Shown: positions 51,454 through 60,815, counted from the first letter of the stretch. The stretch: 64,000 nt of DNA from UBA1952 sp965200035 (GCA_965200035.1 OZ241334.1:1798001-1862000), one strand, 5' to 3'. Numbers and translations: made by a program. The notes: generated by a model not told the origin, from the sequence alone.

Positions 51454-51720
51454 ATGAAGCAATCCAAATTTACAGAGAGCCAGATCGTATCTGCAATCAA
51501 GCAGCAGGAAGCCGGCCAATCTGTCAAAGACATCAGCCGTGCACTCGGCATCTCAGAAGCGACCTTCTACAACTGGAAGGCAAAGTACGGCGGCATGGAG
51601 ATCAGCGAGGTAAAGCGCGTCAAAGAGCTCGAAGCCGAGCTGGCACAGTATAAGAAGATGTATGCCGAGGTTAGCTTTGACCTTCAGGCGCTCAGGAACG
51701 TAGTGGCAAAAAAATGGTAG
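51454..51720 (+). CDS. IS3-family transposase OrfA (HTH protein)
   Basis: 88 residues. Helix-turn-helix (ESQIVSAIKQQEAGQSVKDI, SRALGISEATFYNWKAKYGG) followed by a leucine-zipper helix (VKRVKELEAELAQYKKMYAE). OrfA binds the terminal repeats. It ends in a run of seven A's (AAAAAAATGG, about 51707-51716), typical of the -1 frameshift sites that join OrfA to OrfB; OrfB also has an ATG within this overlap. Confidence 0.92.
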   Translation: MKQSKFTESQIVSAIKQQEAGQSVKDISRALGISEATFYNWKAKYGGMEISEVKRVKELEAELAQYKKMYAEVSFDLQALRNVVAKKW

Positions 51721-52625
51721 GCCCTGCTGATCAGAGAGAAGTTGTGGGCCTGCTTGTCACCGAAGAAGGCTGCAACGTCAGCAGGGCATGTGCCATGACG
51801 GCCATCAGCCGCAGCACCTACCGTTACAAACACAGGCAAAAGGACGACCGTAAACTGGAAGATCACTTGTCCGCCCTTACCACAAAACACCCGGCCATTG
51901 GGTTCTGGTCCTGCTATTACCGGCTCAGGAACAAGGGTGAAAAGATCAACCATAAGCGGCTCTACCGGGTTTACAAGGCTATGCGTCTGAACATCAGACG
52001 AAGATCAAAGAAGCGGTTGCCCGAACGGGTGAAGCAGCCTTTGGTAGTGCCTACAGCCCCTAATCAATGCTGGTCGCTGGATTTTATGAGCGATGCGCTT
52101 AGCGATGGCCGTAAGTTCCGGGTACTGAACATCATCGATGACTATAACCGTGAGTCGCTGAAGATTGAGGTGGACCCCTCACTGCCTGCGCTCAGGGTGC
52201 AAAGGGCGCTCGACCAGGTTGTAGTACTGAGGGGAAAGCCGGCCAATATAAGAAGTGACAACGGACCAGAGTTCATTAGCCATCTGATGGAACAATGGGG
52301 CGAGCAACACAAGGTAAGCTGGCATTATATCCAGCCGGGAAGGCCGATGCAGAACGCCTACATTGAACGGAAGAACGGATCGATGAGACGTGAGTTACTG
52401 AACAGCTGGATGTTTGAGAGCCTGAGCGAAGCACGGATGAGGTGTGAAGCCTGGCGTCTGGATTATAATCATGAGCGCCCACACAAGGCGCTGGGCTACC
52501 TCTCACCGGTAGACTACGCCAATCAGGAAAAGCAAAATAGCAAGGCGACAGCCGATGAAAGTGCAGAAGCCTTATCCACAAATCCGCGTAGGCAGGATAG
52601 CTCTTCAGCTGTCCCTGCCGTATAG
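51714..52625 (+). CDS. IS3-family transposase OrfB (DDE integrase)
   Basis: 303 residues. The catalytic triad is Asp in CWSLDFMSDAL, Asp in RSDNGPEF and Glu in NAYIERKNGS. HTH-21-like and rve domains are complete (HKRLYRVYKAMRLNIRRR, LNIIDDYNRES). It overlaps OrfA by seven bases in the -1 frame. The C-terminal tail after VDYANQEK is low-complexity and variable. It appears intact. Confidence 0.92.
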   Translation: MVGPADQREVVGLLVTEEGCNVSRACAMTAISRSTYRYKHRQKDDRKLEDHLSALTTKHPAIGFWSCYYRLRNKGEKINHKRLYRVYKAMRLNIRRRSKKRLPERVKQPLVVPTAPNQCWSLDFMSDALSDGRKFRVLNIIDDYNRESLKIEVDPSLPALRVQRALDQVVVLRGKPANIRSDNGPEFISHLMEQWGEQHKVSWHYIQPGRPMQNAYIERKNGSMRRELLNSWMFESLSEARMRCEAWRLDYNHERPHKALGYLSPVDYANQEKQNSKATADESAEALSTNPRRQDSSSAVPAV

Positions 52626-52796
52626 CGCGGACTTGTGGATAAGATATTTGAAATACCTTTATGAGCCAACTCAAACCTCTAATTCCAATTCGACCAGTTT
52701 TTAGGGGAGCCTACACCCGCTTCCCACCCAATCACTATGAAGCGCCATCCCCCTGCCCAACCCGCGGGGGGATTTTTTGTGCCGGGGAGGCCCCTA

Positions 52797-53035
52797 ACCC
52801 CGTCCAAGACATCGTCAGCGCGGTTGGTGAACCCCGTTTACCCCATCCATGAAGTACGTTTACCCCGCCTTCCACCGGGATAACCGGTGTCGGGAACCCC
52901 GATTACTCCGTGCACCAACCCCGCTACCCCCGTCTCCTACCGGGGTAAACGGAGTTATTAACCGCATTTACCCCGTTCCTATACGGGGTAAGCGGAGTCT
53001 CCAACGGGGTAAGAGGGGTTGTGGGACGGGGATTT
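52797..53035. repeat. GC-rich 21-22-bp periodic array of TTACCCC motifs in both orientations
   Basis: TACCCC-type motifs occur at 52840, 52862, 52905 (TACTCC), 52926 and 52970, spaced 22, 43, 21 and 44. Inverted GGGGTA-type motifs occur at 52942, 52985, 53006 and 53028, spaced 43, 21 and 22. Many have a second ACCCC 9 bp earlier (52831/52840, 52896/52905, 52918/52926). Spacing is thus one or two times about 21.5 bp. The array lies between the IS3 element and a terminator. Small open frames across it are not supported as genes. Confidence 0.7.
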
Positions 53036-53130
53036 AGCGGCTTGCAGGATGAACTTTTAAGGGAGCTTGGGCTGCATCAATCGCTGTGGGTGACAGGTAG
53101 GTTCACTGGATGCCTGGCAATGCTGCTTAT

Positions 53131-53174
53131 AAAGCAAAAAAAGCCGTTGCACAGGCAACGGCTTTTTTTGCTTT
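53131..53174 (-). terminator. Strong bidirectional terminator
   Basis: A perfect 20-bp stem: AAAGCAAAAAAAGCCGTTGC at 53131 pairs with its inverse ending 53174 around ACAG. On the minus strand it terminates the 53231-53647 gene. Confidence 0.85.
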
Positions 53175-53230
53175 GGTAATGCGTGCATAGATACATGCAG
53201 GCCAAAAGAGATTGAACGAAAAATAAACGA

Positions 53231-53647
53231 TCAGAACACGTTTATGATAGTAAAAACGGCGGGATTCCAGCCGGTGGAGTTAGCCTGTGCTCCGCAGCCG
53301 GGCTGAGGGCCGAAGGATGCAGGACCGCCAAAGCAGGGCGCGGCTACCAGATTGCCCCAGGCAGATGCCGGATCAAATATTTTGACCACGGTGTACTGTG
53401 AGCCGGGAGGCGGAGTAGAGCCGCTCCAGCTTACCGGTGGGTAAGGGCCGCCGGGAAGCATGCTGAACTTCATACCGCCACCGGGTGTAAAGGTGTAAGG
53501 CTTGGACTGGAAGGAGGTGCCGCAGCCCGGATCGGCAAAGATCACGTAGCTCACCGGCTGGCAACTGTTGTTCATCAGAGCAATGTTCTGCGCTTTGCTC
53601 ATGAACGCCATCAGCAGAATGGCACCTAAGAGTAATACTTGTTTCAT
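53231..53647 (-). CDS. Small secreted cysteine-containing protein (pair member 1)
   Basis: 138 residues with signal peptide (MKQVLLLGAILLMAFMSKAQ). The mature part is all-beta and rich in Gly, Pro, Ser (NNSCQPVSYVIFADPGCGTS, GGPYPPVSWSGSTPPPGSQ, FGPQPGCGAQANSTGW). Conserved cysteines in SCQPV, PGCGT, APCFGG and PGCGAQ probably form two disulfides. The gene downstream of 53832-54245 is its paralogue. Family unrecognised. Confidence 0.7.
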   Translation of the reverse strand: MKQVLLLGAILLMAFMSKAQNIALMNNSCQPVSYVIFADPGCGTSFQSKPYTFTPGGGMKFSMLPGGPYPPVSWSGSTPPPGSQYTVVKIFDPASAWGNLVAAPCFGGPASFGPQPGCGAQANSTGWNPAVFTIINVF

Positions 53648-53760
53648 GATATAAATGTTTTTATGGTTGTACCGAATGTACTACCGGCGGATGCCCTTCC
53701 GCAAGGTGTTTTTCCACCCGGCGGGATGTGTTTTTTCCACTGCGGGATGGGCATTATCCA

Positions 53761-53790
53761 TTAAAAAAGCCGCTGCATATGCAGCGGCTT
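53761..53790 (-). terminator. Terminator after the second cysteine protein gene (minus strand)
   Basis: A self-complementary stem, AAGCCGCTGCAT with its inverse ATGCAGCGGCTT (53767-53790), is followed on the minus strand by TTTTTTAA. Confidence 0.75.
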
Positions 53791-53831
53791 CCGGTTGAAA
53801 CAGTCAGGCTTTTTTTATGCCTGCAGCTTTC

Positions 53832-54245
53832 TTAGAATGCGTTGATGAAGGTAAATGCAGAACCCCATCCGCTGGAATTGCACTGAGCGCCACAGCCGGG
53901 CTGAGGGCCGAATGCAAAAGGAAGGCCTACACAAGGCTGGCCTACGCCATTGCCCCAGGCAAAAGCAGGATCAAAAACCTTAACGGCGTTGAACTGAGCG
54001 CCCGGTACCGGGATAGGACCGGTCCAGTTGACCATTGGATAAGGGCCGCCCGGGTACATGCTGAGCTTGAGGCCGGCACCGGGTGGGAGGTTATAGATGG
54101 TGGACTGGGAAGAAGTGCCGCAGCCTGCATCTGCATAGATCGCATAGCCGATAGGCTGGCAACTGGTATTCTGCAGAACGATATTCTGCGCTTTGGCCAT
54201 TACTACAAGAAGCAGCATGGCGCACAAAAGGAGAGCTTTTTTCAT
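53832..54245 (-). CDS. Small secreted cysteine-containing protein (pair member 2)
   Basis: 137 residues from MKKALLLCAMLLLVVMAKAQ (ATG 54245; an upstream start would add ten residues). It aligns with the previous protein throughout: NTSCQPIGYAIYADAGCGTS, PGGPYPMVNWTGPIPVPGAQ, VKVFDPAFAWGN, FGPQPGCGAQCNSSGW. Cysteine positions are kept, with one extra. The -7 match TACTTTTG lies at 54273-54280 on the minus strand. Independently terminated tandem paralogues suggest strong separate expression. Confidence 0.7.
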   Translation of the reverse strand: MKKALLLCAMLLLVVMAKAQNIVLQNTSCQPIGYAIYADAGCGTSSQSTIYNLPPGAGLKLSMYPGGPYPMVNWTGPIPVPGAQFNAVKVFDPAFAWGNGVGQPCVGLPFAFGPQPGCGAQCNSSGWGSAFTFINAF

Positions 54246-54807
54246 GATACTAAATAGTTTTTTGGTGAATATCAAAAGTACTCCTGCCGGGAGGCGATTG
54301 TATGGAGATTTTGCCCATTAATCATGGGGATTTTCCAGCGAGTCAGGTCGTTATTGCACGGGCGTTGTAAGGTCTTTATCAGGATGCTCATGACCGTTGA
54401 TACAGTAGCCTGAGCCGGCAGAGAATGGCACTGAAAAAGGACAATGAGGGAAAACTATTTTTAGGTTAAAGAAAATTTAGACCTGTTAATTCAGATAAAT
54501 GAAATGGAATAGGCTGCAATACATAAACGAAGAAAAAATGTTAAAGAGATCCTATTATTGTTAAAACCATAAAGCATTAATGTCCGTATCTCAAAAAAGG
54601 TAATGAACAAGAAGAAGTAACTTGGTATGAAAGGATTAAATAAAATTCTTTCATCATCTTTTAAAAATAATATATTTTATAAAACCAATATAATATTTGG
54701 ATTTGCCACTTGTCCGACTTTAAATTTGTCGGATAGAATAAATTCTATAAAACCACTTCACTCTATGATTGCTGTAACCAATCAATCAGTTCCTCAAATG
54801 AAACCGC
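54246..54807. other. Intergenic AT-rich region
   Basis: About 560 bases without a supported gene. It holds the -7 element for the leftward gene (54273-54280). Bases 54600-54800 are a short AT-rich stretch before the large repeat protein, with no clear promoter. No RNA gene is recognised. Confidence 0.4.
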
Positions 54808-57800
54808 ATGAGAAAAACGTTAACCAAACTAGCCATCGCGCTCTGCGCGACCCTCGCATCCGCTGACCCGTCAGCCGCCCAACAATCTTACCTGGTATGC
54901 GGTAAAGATCCCGTACCCTGGATCAACACTCCTTCGGCCCCCCGGTTTAATGTAACGGAAACACACAGCACTACCGGCTCCGGCTCATGGTCTGCCACAG
55001 GCAATGTCACAGACAACAGCACGACCAACGCTGCCACCGGCTCTTTCTTCCTTACCTCAGGCTCTGTAACTATTGGCGTAGAAGACCCAACTTACGATTA
55101 CAACGCAGGCAACTTTGCCGGCTTCGTGGTCAAGAGCAGCGTGATTAGCCTGAATGTGCTCGGCTCGCTCACGGTAAAGACTTACCTGAATCACACATTA
55201 CAGGAAACCAAATCGGCGGCATCGCTGCTGGCCGTCAATTCGTCCCTCATCTCCGGCGCGCTGGAGGTAGGCTTTTATACCAACAAACCTTTTGACCGGA
55301 TAGAGCTGACGGCTACGTCTTCACTTGGGCTCAGCGGTTATAATGTGTATTATGCATTTCTGCGCAGCACTGGCTCCTGCACCAGTCCCGGCCTGGCGTG
55401 CAACAGCAGTGCCGCGCTCGCCTTTCCGCAATACCCGGTGGTAGTAGATCCTGAGTACACCGGCGTGACCGGCGCCGTATCTGTAAGCGCCATCAGCAAT
55501 GCAGAAAACGCGGTAGATAACGATCCCGCAACATACGCCAGCATTGCCTCTGTGGCCAACGTAGCAGGCACCGCCACTTTTGCGGTAAAGGATGTGATTG
55601 CAGATTACCCGGCAGGCACTTATGCAGGCTTCGATATCAGCAATCCTACCTTGCTTTCTGCAGGCGCGCTGGGCAGCCTGTCTATCGCTACTTATAAAGA
55701 CGGTATCTTTCAGGAAATGAGCACCGGCAATGAAATGGCCGTAGGCGCAACGCTGCTCTCCGGAAGTGACCGGCAGAAGGTAGGCTTTGCAACAACCAAA
55801 GCATTTGATGAAGCGCAGCTGATCATCAATCCATCGCTGGTGAGCGTGAACCTGGGCACCACCAATATCTATGGAGCCATCTTCCGCAAATTCTGTCCCG
55901 GTCCGGCGCTGGTATGCAATACGCCTGCCCTGCTGGATGAAGCCACGCATCCTGTATATATCAATCTGGCCCGTACCGGCATCGAAGGCACCGCCTGCGC
56001 GCTTTGCAGCGTAGAGCGCACGGCCAATGTGATCGACGGTAATGCAGCTACTGCAGCTCTCATCAACTTTACCGCAGGCGCGCTCACTAGCGGCAGCATA
56101 TCTGTACGCAATGCACTCGCTCCATACAATGCAGGCACCTATGCAGGCTTCGAGATCGAAAATCCGGCACTGCTGGATGTGAGCGTGCTGGATGATGTGC
56201 ATGTAATGACTTACCTCAATGGCGCCTTGCAGGATGACTTCAGCGGCCGCACGCTGCTAGCCGGTATATCTACCGATCTGCTGGGCCTCGGCAACAATGG
56301 CCGGATCATGGTAGGCAATGCAACCACCAAATCTTTTGATGAAGTAAGACTGAAGATCAATCAGCCGGTGAATGTGAATCTTGGAGTGACCAAGGTGTAC
56401 AATGTAGCACTCACCAGCTTCTGCACGGGCACCTTTGCCTGCAACAGCACCTATTGGCTCAACAGTCCGGACTACCCAGTGTATGTGGACGGACTGCATA
56501 CAGGCACTACCGGCGCAGTATGCGCTGCCTGCAGCATCAATAATGCCGATCATGTAATCAGCGCTTCCCGGAATGACTATGCACGCCTCACAACGGTTGG
56601 CAGTGTGATTGCCCGCACCTCGCTTTCGGTACATGATGCGGTGACTACATATCCCGCAGGTACCATTACCGGCTTCGCCATCCGCGACCCGAATAATTTC
56701 CTGCAGGTATCGCTCTTCAAGACACTGCGCATCACTACCTACAATCACGGTGTGCTGCAGGAGAGCGCCAGCGGCGGACAATTGCTCAATCTTTCGGCCA
56801 TTATCCCGTTGATCTCTAATGGTACCGGAGTGTACAATGCAGGCTTCAAGACCAATAAGCCATTCGATGAAATACAGATCAGCACTACGCCACTGGCTGG
56901 TGTGATTCCTGTGCTCGATGTATTCGGCGCTTTTGTGAATACCCATGAGCTGGATTCTGTAACGACAGGCATCTACTGCATTAAGCCGCCACTGGCAGAG
57001 GCAGACCATTCGGTAACCATTCTCAACACACCAGTAAACGGCAGCCTGCGTACCAATGACCGGGACCCGCAAAACCAGTCGCTTACTTATAATACAACGC
57101 CCGCTACCACACCGGCACACGGCACGGTGACGATCAATGCAGACGGCACTTATACTTACACGCCTGCCAACGGATACACCGGCACTGATACTTTCAGCTA
57201 TACCGTATGCAACGCCAGCGCGCTCTGCACAAGCCAGCAGGCTATCCTTACCGTAGTGCCTCCGCGCATCCCCGGCACACCAAATATTGCGCCTATCCCG
57301 CAGGACGATTACAGCCAGACTATCGTCAACAAAAGTGTGCGTGGTAATGCGAAGAACAATGATGTAGACCCTGAAAGCGGTATACTCACTTATTCAGTAG
57401 CCCAGACTACGAAGAATGGTACACTGACGATGAATGCAGATGGCTCTTACGTCTATACACCGGACAGCTCCTTTGTAGGCCGCGACACGGCACAGATACA
57501 ACTATGCGACAATGGCACGCCACAGCTTTGCGCTGCATCGCAGCTGGTGATTGATGTGCTGCCCCGCAAAACCGGTGCTACCAATGATCCGCCTTTTGCG
57601 CAGGATGATGTGTACAATACACTTCAGAATACAGCGGTCACCGGCTATGTGCTTTCCAATGACAGCGACCCGGATAATGATCCGCTGAGCGCCACCGTGC
57701 TTGATAGCATTCCTGCCTCTGTAGGTATGCTCTACTTTGCGCCGGACGGCAGCTTCCAGTACACGCCGGCAGCCAACTATACGGGCAGCTTCTTTGTACG

Positions 57801-58314
57801 CTATACCGTATGCGATGGAGGTACGCCTTCGCTCTGCGATACGGCTACGCTCACCATTTCGGTACAACCCATGATCGGACCGGACTTTACGCCGGTACTC
57901 GTGTTTGACAGTACGCTCTTTACCCAGCCAAGCGTTGCGCGCGACTTTGTGCTTACTGTAAGTGAGCTTCATGGCGGCCCTTCTTCGGGGCAGGTAGTAC
58001 TGAAGCTGCTGAAGCCAACAGCGTTCACCATTACTTATGCTGCAGGCACTACTACCAGTAATGTAAATGGCAGTACGGCAGTACAGAACAGCGACTGGAC
58101 TTTTACCGAGAACAGTGTATTCGTGACCTGTACCCTCAAGCCGGGTATAACCATTGCCGGTAATGGCGTCAGCAAGATCGGGCTGAGCATAGCCCGTAAG
58201 CAGAATACGCCGGCTAATACAAAGCAGAACATCACCGCAACGATCGTGAACAACAGCGGCGGCGACAGCAACAACATGAATAATCAATACACGATCAACC
58301 TCACTGCCCAATAA
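54808..58314 (+). CDS. Large secreted repeat protein (adhesin-like), Ig-like domains
   Basis: 1168 residues with signal peptide (MRKTLTKLAIALCATLASA). Four tandem repeats of about 170 residues occupy roughly residues 20-710, each with a CNS/CNT opening, an ENAVDNDPATYASI-type segment, a YPAGTYAGFDI strand, a YLN/YKDG-QE motif and an NLG-x-YNVY ending. Three Ig/cadherin-like domains follow (DGTYTYTPANGYTGTDTFSY, DGSYVYTPDSSFVGRD, DGSFQYTPAANYTGSFF; about 725-1000), then a DUF11-like end. No sorting domain is present. The next gene, 20 bases on, has one. Confidence 0.75.
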   Translation: MRKTLTKLAIALCATLASADPSAAQQSYLVCGKDPVPWINTPSAPRFNVTETHSTTGSGSWSATGNVTDNSTTNAATGSFFLTSGSVTIGVEDPTYDYNAGNFAGFVVKSSVISLNVLGSLTVKTYLNHTLQETKSAASLLAVNSSLISGALEVGFYTNKPFDRIELTATSSLGLSGYNVYYAFLRSTGSCTSPGLACNSSAALAFPQYPVVVDPEYTGVTGAVSVSAISNAENAVDNDPATYASIASVANVAGTATFAVKDVIADYPAGTYAGFDISNPTLLSAGALGSLSIATYKDGIFQEMSTGNEMAVGATLLSGSDRQKVGFATTKAFDEAQLIINPSLVSVNLGTTNIYGAIFRKFCPGPALVCNTPALLDEATHPVYINLARTGIEGTACALCSVERTANVIDGNAATAALINFTAGALTSGSISVRNALAPYNAGTYAGFEIENPALLDVSVLDDVHVMTYLNGALQDDFSGRTLLAGISTDLLGLGNNGRIMVGNATTKSFDEVRLKINQPVNVNLGVTKVYNVALTSFCTGTFACNSTYWLNSPDYPVYVDGLHTGTTGAVCAACSINNADHVISASRNDYARLTTVGSVIARTSLSVHDAVTTYPAGTITGFAIRDPNNFLQVSLFKTLRITTYNHGVLQESASGGQLLNLSAIIPLISNGTGVYNAGFKTNKPFDEIQISTTPLAGVIPVLDVFGAFVNTHELDSVTTGIYCIKPPLAEADHSVTILNTPVNGSLRTNDRDPQNQSLTYNTTPATTPAHGTVTINADGTYTYTPANGYTGTDTFSYTVCNASALCTSQQAILTVVPPRIPGTPNIAPIPQDDYSQTIVNKSVRGNAKNNDVDPESGILTYSVAQTTKNGTLTMNADGSYVYTPDSSFVGRDTAQIQLCDNGTPQLCAASQLVIDVLPRKTGATNDPPFAQDDVYNTLQNTAVTGYVLSNDSDPDNDPLSATVLDSIPASVGMLYFAPDGSFQYTPAANYTGSFFVRYTVCDGGTPSLCDTATLTISVQPMIGPDFTPVLVFDSTLFTQPSVARDFVLTVSELHGGPSSGQVVLKLLKPTAFTITYAAGTTTSNVNGSTAVQNSDWTFTENSVFVTCTLKPGITIAGNGVSKIGLSIARKQNTPANTKQNITATIVNNSGGDSNNMNNQYTINLTAQ

Positions 58315-58333
58315 CCAATAAAATTATCCCGCC

Positions 58334-59371
58334 ATGAACAAGAAAATAATCATCTTAATGCTGAGCGCTTTAACGGCGTTTTACAGGGCAAATGCACAGG
58401 CAGACCCTGCGATCAATGTAATAACCAATCCCGGCAGCATTGCCAATAACACGAACGGCCAGCTCCAGGTATCGGCCAGCAATCAGGGCAGTACAGACAT
58501 TGTGGCCAACTCGCTCGAGATCACGCTTACTGCCGGTACCAATGCGGAGATCATCAGTGTGCAGGCCGGCAGCGATACACGCTGGAGTGTGGTATCGCTC
58601 ACCACGGGTACCAATAACACGATGAAGCTTCGCAACAACGCCATAATCTTTGGCTTTGATGGTGGCGATATAGATATTACTATTAAGGGAAAAGTAGTAT
58701 CCGGCAGCGGACAGCTCAAAGGCTCGATTGTATATCTACCCGGTGCAAACCCACTGCTGGCTGGCAATGCGCAGAGCAGCTCGCAGGGCAATGGACAGTT
58801 AAACAATGACAGCTCAAGCACCAGCCTGATTGTAACAGGCACACCACTGGCGGTAAACCTGATCGGCTTCAAAGCATACGCACGTGCGCATAACGCAGAG
58901 ATCGAATGGAGCACAGCTAATGAACAGGGCGTGACGTCTTATACGATAGAGCGGAGCGAGGATGGAAAGGTATTTTCGCCGGTTGCTACCATCGCTGCAC
59001 TTCACCCACAAGGAAAAGCGGCCTATAACAAAACCCTTGAGCAGGATGCTACCAAAAGCTACTATCGCATTGCTGTAAAGCAGGCGGATGGGAGTGTAGG
59101 CGTTACTGCCATCATCAGTGTAATTATAGATGCTGAAAAAACATTGGTCAATGCCTACCCGAATCCTTTCAGCGATTTTATAACGGTGACCGGCGTAAGC
59201 GATGGTGATCAGATAATGCTGTATAATGCCTATGGCCGGCTTTTGGACAAGGGCGTGGCTCAGGAAGGAGTAGCGATGTTTAAAACGGCTAATCTGCCGG
59301 GCGGCAGCTATTACATCAGTGTGATGAATGGCGATGAGCCAAAGACTTTCAGCTTTGTGAAAGCAAAATGA
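58334..59371 (+). CDS. T9SS type A sorting-domain surface protein, partner of the repeat protein
   Basis: 345 residues with signal peptide (MNKKIIILMLSALTAFYRANA). An N-terminal DUF11/BspA-like beta domain (INVITNPGSIANNTNGQLQV, FGFDGGDIDITIKG), a fibronectin-like region (NLIGFKAYARAHNAEIEWST, SYTIERSEDGKVFSPV) and a sorting domain (VNAYPNPFSDFITVTG, SYYISVMNGDEPKTF). It follows the large repeat protein by 20 bases, so the two are probably exported or anchored together. T9SS secretion is expected. Confidence 0.8.
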   Translation: MNKKIIILMLSALTAFYRANAQADPAINVITNPGSIANNTNGQLQVSASNQGSTDIVANSLEITLTAGTNAEIISVQAGSDTRWSVVSLTTGTNNTMKLRNNAIIFGFDGGDIDITIKGKVVSGSGQLKGSIVYLPGANPLLAGNAQSSSQGNGQLNNDSSSTSLIVTGTPLAVNLIGFKAYARAHNAEIEWSTANEQGVTSYTIERSEDGKVFSPVATIAALHPQGKAAYNKTLEQDATKSYYRIAVKQADGSVGVTAIISVIIDAEKTLVNAYPNPFSDFITVTGVSDGDQIMLYNAYGRLLDKGVAQEGVAMFKTANLPGGSYYISVMNGDEPKTFSFVKAK

Positions 59372-59407
59372 TTTCCGGATATCGCTTAGTGAAATAAGTC
59401 TGTAACC

Positions 59408-59440
59408 ATAAAGGCTGCCCTGAACGGCAGCCTTTATTTA
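59408..59440 (+). terminator. Terminator after the adhesin operon
   Basis: ATAAAGGCTGCC pairs with GGCAGCCTTTAT around CTGAAC, followed by a T-rich stretch. It also serves the convergent minus-strand gene. Confidence 0.8.
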
Positions 59441-59456
59441 TTTTACTTCTGAGCAT

Positions 59457-60158
59457 TTACCTGAACCGGTAGTTGAGAAAGATGCGCTGGCTGAAATTCC
59501 CGATATTGAAATCAGCAATGCCGGAGCTGTTATTGCTGTAACTGATATGCTGGTAGCCCATTTGTACCGGCAATAATTCAAGGCCCAGACTGAACCTTGT
59601 AAACTCTAGCTTTGCCCCAATGGTTGCGGTTGCATTAATCATTAAGAGCCTTGCTCCCGTTCCTGTTCTGTTTTCCTCAGAATAAGTTTCATTGCCGGTT
59701 GATGGTCCATCGTACGTGGTGGTGCGCACTACGGTATCTGCATGGCCTGTGCCATAGCTGCCTTTGATTTCCAATCCTGCAAACAAATAAATATGCTTAT
59801 AAAACTGACGCTGGGCAATCAGTCCGCCACCAATTACCGGCATGTTGATTTTGGTATGCCGCTGTTGTGTGATGATGGTATCCCGGTTGGGTATGTACGT
59901 GGTAGTTGCCGACTTATCTGTGTAGCTGCCATAGGCTCCCAATAAACGAAAGCCCAGGTGTGGGGTAATCCAGTGCGTATATTGCACACCGCCCATATTG
60001 ATGTTAATGTTGTTTTCTGTACCGGTAAGATTGGTCTGGAAGAAAACGCCTGCTTCATTTTTGGGATAAGCCGAACCGCCGGTAATAGCTATTTTATCCT
60101 GTGCCAATGCGGTGAAACCGGGTGTGGAGAGAGCAAGAATAAAGAGGGCTTTCTTCAT
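59457..60158 (-). CDS. Outer-membrane beta-barrel protein
   Basis: 233 residues from ATG 60158 (MKKALFILALSTPGFTALAQ signal; upstream in-frame starts are unlikely). Alternating strands such as VQYTHWITPHLGFRLLGAYG and LGLELLPVQMGYQHISYS, with final strand QRIFLNYRFR, match the outer-membrane beta-barrel family. No specific function is recognised. It lies downstream of and on the same strand as the TetR gene, 75 bases away. Confidence 0.8.
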   Translation of the reverse strand: MKKALFILALSTPGFTALAQDKIAITGGSAYPKNEAGVFFQTNLTGTENNININMGGVQYTHWITPHLGFRLLGAYGSYTDKSATTTYIPNRDTIITQQRHTKINMPVIGGGLIAQRQFYKHIYLFAGLEIKGSYGTGHADTVVRTTTYDGPSTGNETYSEENRTGTGARLLMINATATIGAKLEFTRFSLGLELLPVQMGYQHISYSNNSSGIADFNIGNFSQRIFLNYRFR

Positions 60159-60233
60159 AAAGTTGTTTTGGGTAAAACGACTATATGAGCTGAATATTGC
60201 GCCGGGCTTGAGGCGATAAATCACAAGCGAAGC

Positions 60234-60815
60234 TTACGAATGCTGTAGCAAGCTCATTGCCAGTGCAATCTGCTGATCCATTAATGTCTTTTGCGGTTTG
60301 GCTTTATAAGCAACCAGCAGCCCGCAGAATACAGTGTACAGAAAGCCGGCAAGCTTTTCAGAAGATGCTTTATTGGTAATCTCACCATTCCGCTGTCCCT
60401 GCTTTACGCAATCTGCCAGGAAATCTTCGTAACCGGCTTTCGCATGGAGCAGCACCTGATGAATATCGGCAGAGCAACTGTTCAGCTCTACCATCGTATT
60501 GACGAGCAGGCATCCTGCATTGCTTTTTTTCTTTGCGGCAAAAGGCAAACGAAGTGCAGTTTCGATTTTCTCTATAGCAGAGGATTTTGCGGCAGTAGCT
60601 TCTTCGAGGCTCTCGCGTACCTGGATGGTATAATGCTGCAGGCAGCGGACAAATAATTGTTCTTTATCACCAAATGTATCGTACAGGCTGCTGCGGCTCA
60701 GGCCGCTTGCTGCTACCAGATCTCCAACCGAGCAGGCATTATAGCCCTTTTGCCAGAATACTTCCGTAAACCGCTCCAGAACATCCGCTTCATCAAATTG
60801 TTTTTCTCGTGGCAT
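60234..60815 (-). CDS. TetR/AcrR-family repressor
   Basis: 193 residues. N-terminal TetR HTH: MPREKQFDEADVLERFTEVF, WQKGYNACSVGDLVAASGLS, RSSLYDTFGDKEQLF. The ligand-binding domain is of the TetR_C type with ten or so helices. It follows the SDR gene on the same strand; the operator palindromes upstream of the SDR (61676-61722) are probably its target, so it would control itself and the SDR in one operon. Confidence 0.88.
   Translation of the reverse strand: MPREKQFDEADVLERFTEVFWQKGYNACSVGDLVAASGLSRSSLYDTFGDKEQLFVRCLQHYTIQVRESLEEATAAKSSAIEKIETALRLPFAAKKKSNAGCLLVNTMVELNSCSADIHQVLLHAKAGYEDFLADCVKQGQRNGEITNKASSEKLAGFLYTVFCGLLVAYKAKPQKTLMDQQIALAMSLLQHS

Larger units (their letters stand above)
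51383..52715 (+). mobile_element. Complete IS3-family insertion sequence
   Basis: 1333 bp. The left end TGTAGGCTCCCC at 51383 is mirrored by GGGGAGCCTACA at 52704-52715, with inner matching (CGGAAGTTGACCG versus the inverse of CGACCAGTTTTTA). It encodes OrfA and OrfB. I see no target-site duplication, since the flanks differ. The left end disrupts a phosphoribosyltransferase gene. Confidence 0.85.

Noticed and set aside
51703..51720. OrfA/OrfB overlap as a disabling frameshift
   Set aside because: A seven-A slippery run and -1 overlap are normal for IS3 elements, so the transposase is regarded as intact.
51379..52720. Target-site duplication for IS3
   Set aside because: Bases on the two sides (CGTAT and CCCGC) do not match, so none can be claimed.
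52661..53037. Two short forward frames across the second periodic array
   Set aside because: They are proline-rich products of the repeat itself and overlap the IS3 end.
55321..57120. Long minus-strand frames opposite the repeat protein
   Set aside because: They mirror the plus-strand repeats, including cysteine- and arginine-rich artefacts; no start context or domain.
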